Assembly (NCBI RefSeq): GCF_000238355.1 | Contig: NZ_AHCA01000001.1 | Location: 372,001 to 436,000 of the forward strand | DNA: 64,000 bases | Reading direction: 5' to 3' | From: Pseudoalteromonas haloplanktis ATCC 14393 | GTDB taxonomy: Bacteria > Pseudomonadota > Gammaproteobacteria > Enterobacterales > Alteromonadaceae | Shown here: positions 8,542-17,048 of the stretch, piece by piece | Layout: every line of letters begins with the position of its first letter | Numbering within the stretch: the stretch's first letter is position 1 | Position numbers and translations under genes: made by a program | Notes under the pieces: generated by a model | Database searches by the model: none | Told to the model about the DNA's origin: nothing | What the model saw: the letters and a program-made list of their open reading frames with translations, nothing else

Positions 8542-9409
8542 TCAATCCCACGCTGCGTTATTCTTAGGTATTGATGGCGGTGGCACTAAATGCCAAGTTC
8601 GACTTGAAAACGAGCACGGGGTGTTATTGGCACTTGCACAAAGTGGCCCTGCGAATATAGCCACTTCAGTAACCATTGCTCAACAATCAATCCTTGCAGC
8701 CACAGCATTGGCACTACAAAAAGCAAACTTGCCAGCCACCGCCATTGCTAGAATTCACGCTTATGCAGGTCTTGCTGGCGCAGGACTCAATGGTGCAAAA
8801 AGTGCTATGACACTCTGGCAACATCCATTCGCACAATTTAATTTCTCTACTGATTTACATATTGCTTGCAAAAGTGCACATGGTAACAACAGTGGTGCAA
8901 TTATTATATTGGGTACTGGATTTTGTGCAGGGGCAATAAAAGATCACCAAATCATAGAATTAGGCGGTCACGGCCTACTTTTAAGTGATGGTGCAAGCGG
9001 AGGTTGGATTGGCTTAACGTTATTTCGCTATGCATTGGAAGTATTAGATGGTCTGTCACCTTCGAGTCCATTAATTCAGTGTCTATTGAGCGAACTTGGA
9101 TGTAATACGAGCAATTTGCTAACAGAACGGGCTCTGAACGAAAAACCCGCCTACTTTGCAAGCTTTGCTCCTTTAGTGTTTAAGATGCAAGATGACCCCG
9201 TAGCACAATTAATACTCTCGCAAGCAGCCAAATTTATTACCCGCTATATCGAACATTTAGTTAAGCTTGGCTATCAAAGGATTACATTGATGGGCGGTAC
9301 CGCAAAAGCAATTACGCCTTGGTTATCATACACAACACAAAGCTATTTATGCGATGCACAACGCTCGCCTGAGCAAGGTGCAATTCAATTAGCTAAATTG
9401 CACCTTTAA
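8534..9409 (+). CDS. BadF/BadG-type ATPase, probable N-acetylglucosamine kinase
   Basis: This 291-residue protein is of the ASKHA fold. The phosphate-1 motif GIDGGGTK is near residues 13-20, ILGTGFCAG is the phosphate-2 region, GGHGLLLSDGASGGWIG follows, and LMGGTAKAI is the adenosine motif. These match bacterial GlcNAc/glucosamine kinases of the BadF/BadG/BcrA/BcrD Pfam family. It would phosphorylate an amino sugar or related monosaccharide in the cytoplasm using ATP. The start overlaps the end of cutC, indicating translational coupling. The stop overlaps the convergent AraC gene by 4 bases. The exact sugar is uncertain; GlcNAc fits the glycosylasparaginase in the same locus. Confidence 0.82.
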   Translation: MTNQSHAALFLGIDGGGTKCQVRLENEHGVLLALAQSGPANIATSVTIAQQSILAATALALQKANLPATAIARIHAYAGLAGAGLNGAKSAMTLWQHPFAQFNFSTDLHIACKSAHGNNSGAIIILGTGFCAGAIKDHQIIELGGHGLLLSDGASGGWIGLTLFRYALEVLDGLSPSSPLIQCLLSELGCNTSNLLTERALNEKPAYFASFAPLVFKMQDDPVAQLILSQAAKFITRYIEHLVKLGYQRITLMGGTAKAITPWLSYTTQSYLCDAQRSPEQGAIQLAKLHL

Positions 9410-10227
9410 CGTTCAATATGAGCACGCATCTGCGATGGAATTTCACCAAATAAGCGCCTGAATTGCTTACTAAAATAACTAGGTTCAGCAAAGCCACATT
9501 GATAAGCTATTTGTGAAATCGGTAAACGCGTTTCAACCAGTAACTTACGGGCATTTTCGAGACGTATTTCATTAATAAATTGGTTCGGTGTTTTTGCCAA
9601 ATGTTTTTTAAAACGCCGCTCTAATGCACTTACAGATAAATGCGCAAGTTCGGCCAGCTCTTCAATACAAATATTTCTATGGTAATGTTCACGAATATAA
9701 TTAACCGGACCTTCAATGGCTCTAACATTAGAAAGTGCCTTGGAGGTTTTCTGTAAATGGCGAGTTATGCCGTAAGTCCCAAGTATGTTGCCACCATCAT
9801 CACAGATCATTTTTTTCGACGTTGAAAACCAAGCTAATTCACCATTTGATGTCTGATTTAATTCCAATCGGTCTGTAACAATGTAGCCATTCATAACACG
9901 TTTATCATCATTCACATATTGAAATGCAAGGTGCTTTGAAGAGAAATCAAAATCCGTTTTCAGTAAAATTTGCTCTAAAGACTTATAACCTTGATGCTCA
10001 ACAAAGTGTTGATTAGCATATAAAATTCTACTTTCAATATCTTTTACCCAAAATAGAATATCAGGTAATAAATCAAATGCAGCAATTAATTGCTTCACAC
10101 CAGCCTCATCTATGATCGTGTCAAAATCCATCCTATCAATCTCTGCAATGCTAAATTCATTAATAATATAAAACGCCGATTTTATTGCATTGTCAACCGA
10201 ATTTATATTACCCCTACTGTGAGGCAT
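9406..10227 (-). CDS. AraC-family regulator with N-terminal PAS domain
   Basis: Residues about 45-155 form a PAS domain (LLPDILFWVKDIESRILYAN, then ELAWFSTSK and GTYGITR). Residues about 170-270 form a two-helix-turn-helix AraC domain with ICIEELAELAHLS and the C-terminal signature ISQIAYQCGFAEPSYFSKQFRR. It is the only regulator in the locus and lies between the two rightward gene blocks, divergent from the Gfo/Idh gene across about 63 bases. It is the obvious candidate to control the locus in response to a sugar or redox cue sensed by PAS. The start is uncertain: no convincing ribosome site is visible, and the methionine about 33 residues in is an alternative. Confidence 0.87.
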   Translation of the reverse strand: MPHSRGNINSVDNAIKSAFYIINEFSIAEIDRMDFDTIIDEAGVKQLIAAFDLLPDILFWVKDIESRILYANQHFVEHQGYKSLEQILLKTDFDFSSKHLAFQYVNDDKRVMNGYIVTDRLELNQTSNGELAWFSTSKKMICDDGGNILGTYGITRHLQKTSKALSNVRAIEGPVNYIREHYHRNICIEELAELAHLSVSALERRFKKHLAKTPNQFINEIRLENARKLLVETRLPISQIAYQCGFAEPSYFSKQFRRLFGEIPSQMRAHIER

Positions 10228-10290
10228 TCCCTATTATTAATAACATGATATTAACTAACTTCAGTTGTCAGTACTGAAATGGAACTTTTA

Positions 10291-11451
10291 ATGAATAAAA
10301 CAAAAGTCCGCATGGGCATGGTCGGTGGTGCACAAGGAGCCTTTATTGGGGCGATTCATCGAATTGCAGCTCGTTTAGATGGCTTAATTGAATTAGTCGC
10401 GGGTTCTTTTAGTGCTGATCCAGCTCGCAGCCAAGCAACAGCAACCATGTTAGGTATCGATCCCAGTCGCTGTTATGACAGTTATCAGCAAATGTTTATT
10501 GAAGAAGCTAAGTTACCTGCTGATCAACGCATTGATTTTGTCGCGATTGTAACACCTAACCATTTGCACTTCCCCATCGCAAAGCTGGCCATTGAAAGTG
10601 GTTTTCACGTTTTATCTGATAAACCAGCGACCTTGAATTTACAAGAGGCCTTGTTATTAGAGCAAATCGTACAAGCAAGTGATTGCTTGTATGGCTTAAC
10701 CCACACTTATACGGGTTACCCGATGATCAAAGAAGCTCGCCACCGTATTGCTCAAGGTGAGCTTGGGACTATTCGTAAGGTGGTTGTTGAATATAGTCAA
10801 GGTTGGCTTTCTAGTAATGAAGACGAGCAAGCTAAACAAGCTAAGTGGCGTTTAGATCCGCAACAAGCTGGTATTAGTTGTTGTATAGCCGATATTGGTG
10901 TCCATGCTGCAAACTTAGCTGAATATGTCAGTAATCTAGAAATTACTGCATTATGCGCAGATCTAAACCAGATTGTACCAGGTAGAGCGCTTGATGACGA
11001 TGGTACGGTATTACTGCGCTTTAACACAGGTTGTAAAGGCGTGTTAATGGCAAGCCAAGTTGCATTAGGGGAAGAGAATAACCTTAATTTACGTATTTAC
11101 GGTGATAAAGCCAGTATTGAGTGGTCGCAGATGGAGCCCAATAGTTTATGGCTTAAAAGTCATAACGCACCAACAACATTACTACGTGCAGGAGTCGCAT
11201 TAAAAAGCCAAGCTGCTCAAAACGCTTTACGGGCTCCCGCCGGTCACCCTGAAGGTTACCTTGAGGCATTTGCAAACATCTATGTCAATTTTGCTAAGCA
11301 GATCGAAGCGAAAAAAGCCGGAAGCTTAGCCGCTAACGCTGACTTCGATGTTCCTGGTATTAAAGAAGCCATTCGTGGCATGGCATTTATTGAAAATGCA
11401 GTTGAGGCATCAAGCAAAGACACTAAATGGCAACCATTTCAAATTGGATAA
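10291..11451 (+). CDS. Gfo/Idh/MocA family oxidoreductase
   Basis: A cytoplasmic NAD(P)-dependent sugar oxidoreductase of about 386 residues. It has an N-terminal Rossmann fold with MVGGAQGAFIGAIHR and the family motif VTPNHLHFPIAKLAIESGFHVLSDKPAT, with the catalytic Lys in DKP. HTYTGYPM and the C-terminal alpha/beta domain follow. ATG 10291 is preferred over ATG 10279 because GGA lies about 7 bases upstream and the family sequence begins right after it. In 3-keto-sugar pathways, members of this family reduce 3-keto-glucose back to glucose or oxidise the C3 hydroxyl; here that role is inferred from the neighbouring GMC dehydrogenase and DUF1080 genes. The following isomerase gene starts 7 bases after the stop. 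Confidence 0.9.
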   Translation: MNKTKVRMGMVGGAQGAFIGAIHRIAARLDGLIELVAGSFSADPARSQATATMLGIDPSRCYDSYQQMFIEEAKLPADQRIDFVAIVTPNHLHFPIAKLAIESGFHVLSDKPATLNLQEALLLEQIVQASDCLYGLTHTYTGYPMIKEARHRIAQGELGTIRKVVVEYSQGWLSSNEDEQAKQAKWRLDPQQAGISCCIADIGVHAANLAEYVSNLEITALCADLNQIVPGRALDDDGTVLLRFNTGCKGVLMASQVALGEENNLNLRIYGDKASIEWSQMEPNSLWLKSHNAPTTLLRAGVALKSQAAQNALRAPAGHPEGYLEAFANIYVNFAKQIEAKKAGSLAANADFDVPGIKEAIRGMAFIENAVEASSKDTKWQPFQIG

Positions 11452-11458
11452 GCAAACT

Positions 11459-12514
11459 ATGAAAAAAATAAAAGGCCCAGCAATATTTTTAGCGCAATTC
11501 ATCAGTGATGAAGCCCCTTTTAACGACTTTAAAAGTATTTGTCAGTGGGCAGCCAGTTTAGGTTATAAGGCAATTCAACTGCCAACATCAAACCCCGCGA
11601 TATTTGATTTAGAAAAAGCTGCTCAAAGCCAAGATTACTGCGATGAGGTGACTGGTATTGCGGCACAAGCAGGGCTTACAATTTCAGAGTTATCAACACA
11701 CTTACAAGGTCAATTAGTTGCAGTACACCCAGCATACGATGAAATGTTTGATAACTTTGCACCAGAACAATTACGTGGCAACCCTGCGAGTAGAACCCAA
11801 TGGGCGATTAAGCAATTAAAGATGGCAGCCAAGGCCAGTAAACAGTTAGGTTTGACCACCCATGTTACTTTCTCTGGTGCTTTACTTTGGCATACCTTCT
11901 ACCCTTGGCCGCAACGACCACAAGGCCTAGTTGACGCTGGGTTTACTGAACTTGCTAAACGTTGGCTGCCAATACTTGATTACTTTGATGAAATGGGCGT
12001 GGATGTTTGTTACGAGCTTCATCCTGGGGAAGATTTACACGATGGTATTACCTTTGAGCGTTTTTTAGCCGCGACTAATAACCATCCACGGGTAAATATT
12101 CTTTATGATCCGAGTCATTTTGTTTTACAGCAACTTGATTACCTTTCGTTTATCGATATTTACCATCACAGAATAAAAGCATTCCACGTTAAGGATGCAG
12201 AGTTTAACCAAAATGGCCGTAGTGGCGTTTATGGCGGCTACCAAAATTGGCAAGACCGTCCAGGCCGGTTTCGCTCATTAGGTGATGGACAAATTGATTT
12301 CAAAAGTATTTTTAGCAAGTTAACCCAATATGGGTTTGATGGCTGGGCCGTTTTGGAGTGGGAGTGCTGTATTAAACACCCTGAAGATGGCGCCCGTGAA
12401 GGTGCTAAATTTATACAAGATCATCTGATCCGCCCAACAGCTAAAGCATTTGATGACTTTAGTGCAATGGACACTAATGATGATCGCAATAAGCGGATAT
12501 TAGGCATTAAATAA
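11459..12514 (+). CDS. Sugar phosphate isomerase/epimerase family (AP endonuclease 2-like TIM barrel)
   Basis: The 351-residue product is a xylose-isomerase-like TIM barrel. Candidate metal ligands are visible in order: Glu in CYELHPGE, Asp-His in LYDPSHF, His in AFHVKDAEF and Glu in VLEWECC. The start is ATG 11459 (KKIKGPAIFLAQF follows). The open frame extends upstream into the previous gene, but that part is a shadow of it. No signal peptide is present, so it is cytoplasmic. Family members isomerise or epimerise sugars, and some act on 3-keto-glycosides. It belongs to the operon with the Gfo/Idh gene before it and the MFS gene after it (15-base gap). The substrate is unknown. Confidence 0.87.
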   Translation: MKKIKGPAIFLAQFISDEAPFNDFKSICQWAASLGYKAIQLPTSNPAIFDLEKAAQSQDYCDEVTGIAAQAGLTISELSTHLQGQLVAVHPAYDEMFDNFAPEQLRGNPASRTQWAIKQLKMAAKASKQLGLTTHVTFSGALLWHTFYPWPQRPQGLVDAGFTELAKRWLPILDYFDEMGVDVCYELHPGEDLHDGITFERFLAATNNHPRVNILYDPSHFVLQQLDYLSFIDIYHHRIKAFHVKDAEFNQNGRSGVYGGYQNWQDRPGRFRSLGDGQIDFKSIFSKLTQYGFDGWAVLEWECCIKHPEDGAREGAKFIQDHLIRPTAKAFDDFSAMDTNDDRNKRILGIK

Positions 12515-12529
12515 ACAGGATCACACACA

Positions 12530-13747
12530 ATGAATAATAACAATAATCACCGTATTATTTTTCGGCTTTGCTGTATTGCACTGATTGTTACATCGATGAC
12601 ATTTGCAATAAGGGCCGGTATCTTAGGTCAATTAGGCGAGCAATTTGGCCTCACGGGTGCTCAACTAGGCTGGGTCAATGCCATGGCTTTTCTGGGCTTT
12701 CCGGTTGCAACTATGCTCGGTGGCATTATTTACAATGCTATAGGTGCTAAGAAACTAGTGACACTGGCATTTGTTTGTCACTTAGCAGGGTTGCTTTTAA
12801 CTATCATTGCAGAAGGCTTTTGGGGATTACTTATCTCAACCTTTTTAATTGGCTTTGCCAATGGCTCAGTTGAAGCTGGTTGCAACCCTCTCATTGCACA
12901 AATGTATCCAAAGAACACTACAACCATGTTAAACCGTTTTCACGTGTGGTTCCCTGGTGGCATAGTTATCGGTGCACTGGCCTCAAACGTGATGACCTCC
13001 TTTGGTTTTAGTTGGCAATGGCAAGTAGCGTTAATCCTTATTCCAACCATAACTTATGGTCTAATGATGATTAAAGCACAGTTCCCACAATTTAATACTC
13101 AACTAAATTCAACAACTAGCAACTTAAAGCATCTACTTTCGCCTTTATATTTGTTTTTAATTATTTGTATGACCCTCACCGCTGTAACCGAATTTGGCAC
13201 TCAACAATGGATTGAGCAAATTCTTGGCTCATCAGGTGCCTCGCCTATGGTGATTTTGGCACTAATTACAGGGTTAATGGCATTAGGGCGTTTCTTTGCT
13301 GGGCCTATTGTGCATCGCTTTAGTCCTTCGGGCGTACTGCTGGGTTCAGCTGTGTTTTCAACCATTGGCATATTTTTAATGAGTCAAGCACAGGGTAATG
13401 CAATTTACTTTGCCGCCGCTTTATTCGCTATTGGTGTGACTTACTTTTGGCCGACCATGATTGGTTGTGTTGCTGAATACACACCAAAAACGGGGGCACT
13501 GGGAATGTCTTTAATCGGTGGCGCCGGTATGTTTGCGATGAGTTTGTGGAACCCAGTAATTGGTTATTGGATTGACAATGCCAAACAGCAAGCTCAGCAA
13601 ACACAACTCAGTACAGAACAAATAGAAATAGTTGCGGGGCAAGCTGTATTACAAAACCTGTTACTCTTTCCAATAGTACTGGTTGTGGTCTTTATTGGCT
13701 TTCACCTGTTTATAACAAAACAAAAAAATGTAGAAAAACACGTTTAA
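12530..13747 (+). CDS. MFS sugar permease
   Basis: A 405-residue inner-membrane protein with about 12 hydrophobic segments. The N-half carries a loop YNAIGAKK in the position of the MFS motif. GFANGSVEAGCNPLIAQMYP and the C-half helices resemble the fucose/glucose permease branch of the family. A ribosome site (AGGA) precedes the ATG. The neighbours on both sides are sugar enzymes, so it most likely moves the mono- or disaccharide released in the periplasm into the cytoplasm. The specificity cannot be told from sequence. Confidence 0.88.
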   Translation: MNNNNNHRIIFRLCCIALIVTSMTFAIRAGILGQLGEQFGLTGAQLGWVNAMAFLGFPVATMLGGIIYNAIGAKKLVTLAFVCHLAGLLLTIIAEGFWGLLISTFLIGFANGSVEAGCNPLIAQMYPKNTTTMLNRFHVWFPGGIVIGALASNVMTSFGFSWQWQVALILIPTITYGLMMIKAQFPQFNTQLNSTTSNLKHLLSPLYLFLIICMTLTAVTEFGTQQWIEQILGSSGASPMVILALITGLMALGRFFAGPIVHRFSPSGVLLGSAVFSTIGIFLMSQAQGNAIYFAAALFAIGVTYFWPTMIGCVAEYTPKTGALGMSLIGGAGMFAMSLWNPVIGYWIDNAKQQAQQTQLSTEQIEIVAGQAVLQNLLLFPIVLVVVFIGFHLFITKQKNVEKHV

Positions 13748-13783
13748 TAGCAATACGTCACACACAAAATAAAGGGGTACTTT

Positions 13784-14476
13784 ATGCTTAAAACAATTTC
13801 AGTATTATCCATTGCACTGGCATTTAGCAGCGTAGCATTTGCCAAAACAGCTGATAACCAGCTGAGCAAAGAAGAACAAAAAGCAGGCTGGCAATTACTG
13901 TTTAATGGCCAAGACATGTCGCATTGGCGTAATTTTAAAAGTGATACGATCAGCTCAAAATGGATAATTGACGATGGCGCTATGCTACTAACCAAAGGTG
14001 GCGGTGATATATTAACGAAAAAAATCTATGAAAACTTTGACTTAAAGCTTGATTGGAAAATCAGTGAAGTCGGCAATAGTGGCATTTTTGTCCTAGCCGA
14101 TGAACTTGGTAAATATATATACTCGCACGCACCTGAAATCCAAATTATCGATAATGAGCGCCATTCTGATACCAAAATTGACTCTCACCTTTCAGGCTCT
14201 ATTTATGATTTGCTAACAGCACCGAAGTCGGCCCATAAGCCTGCAATGCAATGGAACACGGTACGCATCAAAATGCTCAATAACCATTTACAGGTTTGGC
14301 AAAATGGCGTTAGCACAACCAGTATTGTTGTTGGCAGCAGCTCATGGAACACCTTAGTTCAAAACAGTAAATTTGCGACTTGGTCTAACTTTGCCACTGC
14401 CAATAAAGGCCGTATTGGCTTACAAGATCATGGTGACAAAGTGTGGTTTAAAAATATTAAAATTAAGGAGCTATAA
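13784..14476 (+). CDS. Exported DUF1080 protein (3-keto-disaccharide hydrolase family)
   Basis: The 230-residue protein has a clear signal peptide (ISVLSIALAFSSVAFA, cut near residue 20) and one DUF1080 domain of concanavalin-like fold. Its family blocks are GWQLLFNGQDMSHWR, the WKISEVGNSGIF strand, PEIQIIDNE and the C-terminal GRIGLQDHGDKVWFKNIKI. DUF1080 members are now linked to hydrolysis of 3-keto-glycosides. This fits the GMC dehydrogenase gene that begins 2 bases after its stop. It probably acts in the periplasm on the 3-keto product of that dehydrogenase. The ribosome site (AAAGGGG) is strong. Confidence 0.87.
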   Translation: MLKTISVLSIALAFSSVAFAKTADNQLSKEEQKAGWQLLFNGQDMSHWRNFKSDTISSKWIIDDGAMLLTKGGGDILTKKIYENFDLKLDWKISEVGNSGIFVLADELGKYIYSHAPEIQIIDNERHSDTKIDSHLSGSIYDLLTAPKSAHKPAMQWNTVRIKMLNNHLQVWQNGVSTTSIVVGSSSWNTLVQNSKFATWSNFATANKGRIGLQDHGDKVWFKNIKIKEL

Positions 14477-14478
14477 TT

Positions 14479-16158
14479 ATGTCAACGTTTGATCATAAAG
14501 TGTTAGTTGTTGGCTCTGGAGCCGGTGGTGCTATGGCTGCATACACCCTGACAAAACTAGGTCATAAAGTATTATTACTTGAAGCAGGCCGTAATTACGA
14601 CCCTAAGACAGAAAGCCCCATGTTTCGTCGTAACAGCGAAGCTCCCCTGATGGGCGCAGGTAACAAAGATAAAAATTTTGGTTTTTACGATGCCACCGTT
14701 GATGGCGGTTGGCAAGTACCAGATGAGCCTTATACCAGTGCTAAAGGCAGTGATTTTTATTGGTGGCGTGCGCGTATGCTCGGTGGTCGAACTAACCATT
14801 GGGGTCGTTATTCATTGCGCTTTAGTGAGCACGATTTTAAAGGTAAAAGCCGTGATGGTCACGGCGCAGACTGGCCATTTGAATATGCTGATTTAGCTCC
14901 TTGGTACGATAAAACAGAAGAACTTGTAGGAATATGTGGTACCAATACGGGCCATGAAGATATGCCTAATTCATCGCCAGGTATTTTACAGCCACCACCT
15001 AAACCTCGTGTACCAGAGCTATTAATAGCAGCGTCGGCTAAAAAACTAGGCATTGATGCTGTGCCAATGCACCGCGCGGTTTTAACACGCCCGAAAGATG
15101 ACCGTATGGCCTGTTTTTATGCGACTCCTTGTGGCTCTGGTTGTTCTATAGGAGCAGCATTCCAAACCACAACATCGCTGCTACCAATGGCAAAAGCAAC
15201 CGGTAATTTAAAAGTAATAACCGACGCCATGGTTAAATCAGTCAAGGTTGATGAGCAAGGAAAAGTAACCGGAGTGAGCTATGTTGATAAACACACAGTA
15301 ACAGAGCATGCCCTTGATGCAGATGTGGTTATCTTAGCGGCCAGTGCCTGTGAATCAGCACGTATTTTATTAAACTCAAAGAATAAAAAGCACCCTAAGG
15401 GCCTGGCTAATTCAAGTGGTCAAGTTGGCCGAAACTTAATGGACTCGACCGGTGCATGGTTAGGTGCACAAATTCCAGCACTTAAAGGTCGCCCACGCTA
15501 TAACGAAGATGGCCATACCGCCAATCACTTATTTATTCCGTGGTGGGGTCACCAAGCACAAGCAAACAATGAACTGGATTTCCCACGGGGTTATCACTTT
15601 GAGCTAGGAACAGGGTTTGGACAACCTGGCTCCGGCGTATCGGGTGACAAAAATGGCTATGGCCCTGCCCTTAAACAACAAATACGTGATGCCTATGGCT
15701 CGTATGTAGGGTTTGCACTACGTGGCGAAATGTTACCTAACAAAGATACTTACATGGAAATAGACGAAAACGTCAAAGATAAATGGGGTATTCCGGTTTC
15801 AAAATTCCACTTTAAATGGTCAGACAGGGAATTAAAGCAAATTGAGCATGGCTTAAAAACCGCGAAGCAAATCCTAGAAAATATGGGTGCAACCGTTGGT
15901 GAATTGCCACCAGCTGAAAAAGCGATTTCAAAAGGCGGTGAAATCATCCATGAAGTGGGCACAACCCGAATGGGTAGCTCAAAGCAAGACTCTGTAACAA
16001 ACCAATGGGGTCAAACATGGGATTGTAATAATCTTTTTGTAATGGATGCAGGTGTATTTGCGTCAAACCCTCACAAAAACTGTACGCTCACCATCATGAC
16101 ACTGGCAATGCGTAATTCAACTTGGCTTGCTCAACAAATTGATAACGGGGTACTTTAA
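14479..16158 (+). CDS. GMC-family FAD-dependent sugar dehydrogenase, large subunit
   Basis: The 559-residue flavoprotein has the FAD-binding GSGAGG near residues 12-17, EAGRNYD for ribose binding and GGRTNHWGRYSLR. GTTRMG and the C-terminal NPHKNCTLTIM hold His 532 and Asn 534 as likely active-site residues. It has no signal peptide of its own. The next gene encodes a Tat-exported gluconate-2-dehydrogenase-subunit-3 protein, so the pair fits a glucoside 3-dehydrogenase-like complex in which the large subunit is carried across the membrane by the small one. The probable reaction is oxidation of a sugar hydroxyl, C3 by analogy, with electrons passed to the respiratory chain. No cytochrome subunit is encoded nearby, so the acceptor is unknown. 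Confidence 0.9.
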   Translation: MSTFDHKVLVVGSGAGGAMAAYTLTKLGHKVLLLEAGRNYDPKTESPMFRRNSEAPLMGAGNKDKNFGFYDATVDGGWQVPDEPYTSAKGSDFYWWRARMLGGRTNHWGRYSLRFSEHDFKGKSRDGHGADWPFEYADLAPWYDKTEELVGICGTNTGHEDMPNSSPGILQPPPKPRVPELLIAASAKKLGIDAVPMHRAVLTRPKDDRMACFYATPCGSGCSIGAAFQTTTSLLPMAKATGNLKVITDAMVKSVKVDEQGKVTGVSYVDKHTVTEHALDADVVILAASACESARILLNSKNKKHPKGLANSSGQVGRNLMDSTGAWLGAQIPALKGRPRYNEDGHTANHLFIPWWGHQAQANNELDFPRGYHFELGTGFGQPGSGVSGDKNGYGPALKQQIRDAYGSYVGFALRGEMLPNKDTYMEIDENVKDKWGIPVSKFHFKWSDRELKQIEHGLKTAKQILENMGATVGELPPAEKAISKGGEIIHEVGTTRMGSSKQDSVTNQWGQTWDCNNLFVMDAGVFASNPHKNCTLTIMTLAMRNSTWLAQQIDNGVL

Positions 16159-16160
16159 TT

Positions 16161-16919
16161 ATGCATCATCGTAACGAACACGACTCATATAACTATGTTT
16201 CTAACATGAGCCGCCGTGAGTCATTAAAATGGCTTGGTTTATTAGCTGCGGGCTCTGCTGTTGGTTTAACTGCTGGCTGCACAAAAGCACTTGAAGATGA
16301 TGTGCCAGTTTCTGCAAAAGAGCATTGGCCTGATTTAGATATTAAGCCTGTGACAGCTAAAGGCTATGGTCAAGATCCTAATTTGGTGATGCCACCAGAA
16401 TCACCTTGGCCGTTGACATTAACAGCAGACGAGCTTACCTTAGTTGCCCTATTAGCTGATTATATCGTACCGCGTGAAGGGGCTATTCCTTCAGCCAGCG
16501 AGTTACAAGTACCCGCGGTGATCAATGAGTGGGTTAGTGCCCCCTATGAAGGCCAGCAACGGGACCGAATTAAAATCTTAAATTCACTCGCGTGGCTTAA
16601 TGACGAAGCACAGCTGCGTTTTAAAAAACAATTTGTTGCACTTAATGAGCAACAACATCGTGCAATCTTAGACGATATAGCGTTTTTGAATGAGCAAACA
16701 CCCACGCAGTTTAAGCGTATTGGAAAAGCATTTTTACGCTTTAAAGAATTAGTGCTCGCTGCCTTTTTCTGCACGCCTGAAGGCTGTAAAGACATAGGTT
16801 ATCTGGGCAACGTACCGATTGCAGGTGATTACCCTGGACCATCTGACGAAGCAAAAGCCCATTTAGATACTGTTTTAAATGAGCTTGGTTTAAGTGAATT
16901 CGCTTATAAGGAGCTGTGA
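16161..16919 (+). CDS. Gluconate 2-dehydrogenase subunit 3 family protein, Tat-exported
   Basis: The 252-residue product carries a Tat motif (MSRRESLKWLG, residues 16-26). The hydrophobic stretch ends LTAGC, which could also be a lipobox that anchors the complex to the membrane. The mature part has LTADELTLVALLADYIVP, the usual start of the subunit-3 domain, and a cysteine near FFCTPEGC. It follows the GMC dehydrogenase by 2 bases. In the family this small subunit is needed for maturation and export of the flavin subunit. An rho-independent terminator at 17007-17036 follows, so this is the last gene of the main rightward operon. Confidence 0.88.
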   Translation: MHHRNEHDSYNYVSNMSRRESLKWLGLLAAGSAVGLTAGCTKALEDDVPVSAKEHWPDLDIKPVTAKGYGQDPNLVMPPESPWPLTLTADELTLVALLADYIVPREGAIPSASELQVPAVINEWVSAPYEGQQRDRIKILNSLAWLNDEAQLRFKKQFVALNEQQHRAILDDIAFLNEQTPTQFKRIGKAFLRFKELVLAAFFCTPEGCKDIGYLGNVPIAGDYPGPSDEAKAHLDTVLNELGLSEFAYKEL

Positions 16920-17006
16920 TCACAACATAGAGTTTTACCCATCAAGTTAAGTCTCTAACCATTTATTAGCGTGCTAAAATGGTTAAGATGCTATTTGCCC
17001 AGACCA

Positions 17007-17036
17007 AAGCAGGGATTTATTCCCTGCTTATTTTTT
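17007..17036 (+). terminator. Rho-independent terminator after the dehydrogenase genes
   Basis: The stem AAGCAGGGA / TCCCTGCTT has 9 bp, a 5-base loop and then TATTTTTT. A second, imperfect inverted repeat (TAACCATT ... AATGGTTA, 16956-16986) lies just upstream. The next gene starts at 17049, only 13 bases after the T run. Confidence 0.85.
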
Positions 17037-17048
17037 AGGTATTTTATT

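Noticed and set aside
11348..11458. N-terminal extension of the cytoplasmic isomerase frame
   Set aside because: It overlaps the Gfo/Idh gene in another frame and has no family sequence.
16971..17048. N-terminal extension of the exported TIM-barrel frame
   Set aside because: It would run through a terminator hairpin and hide a clear signal peptide; the start at 17049 fits better.
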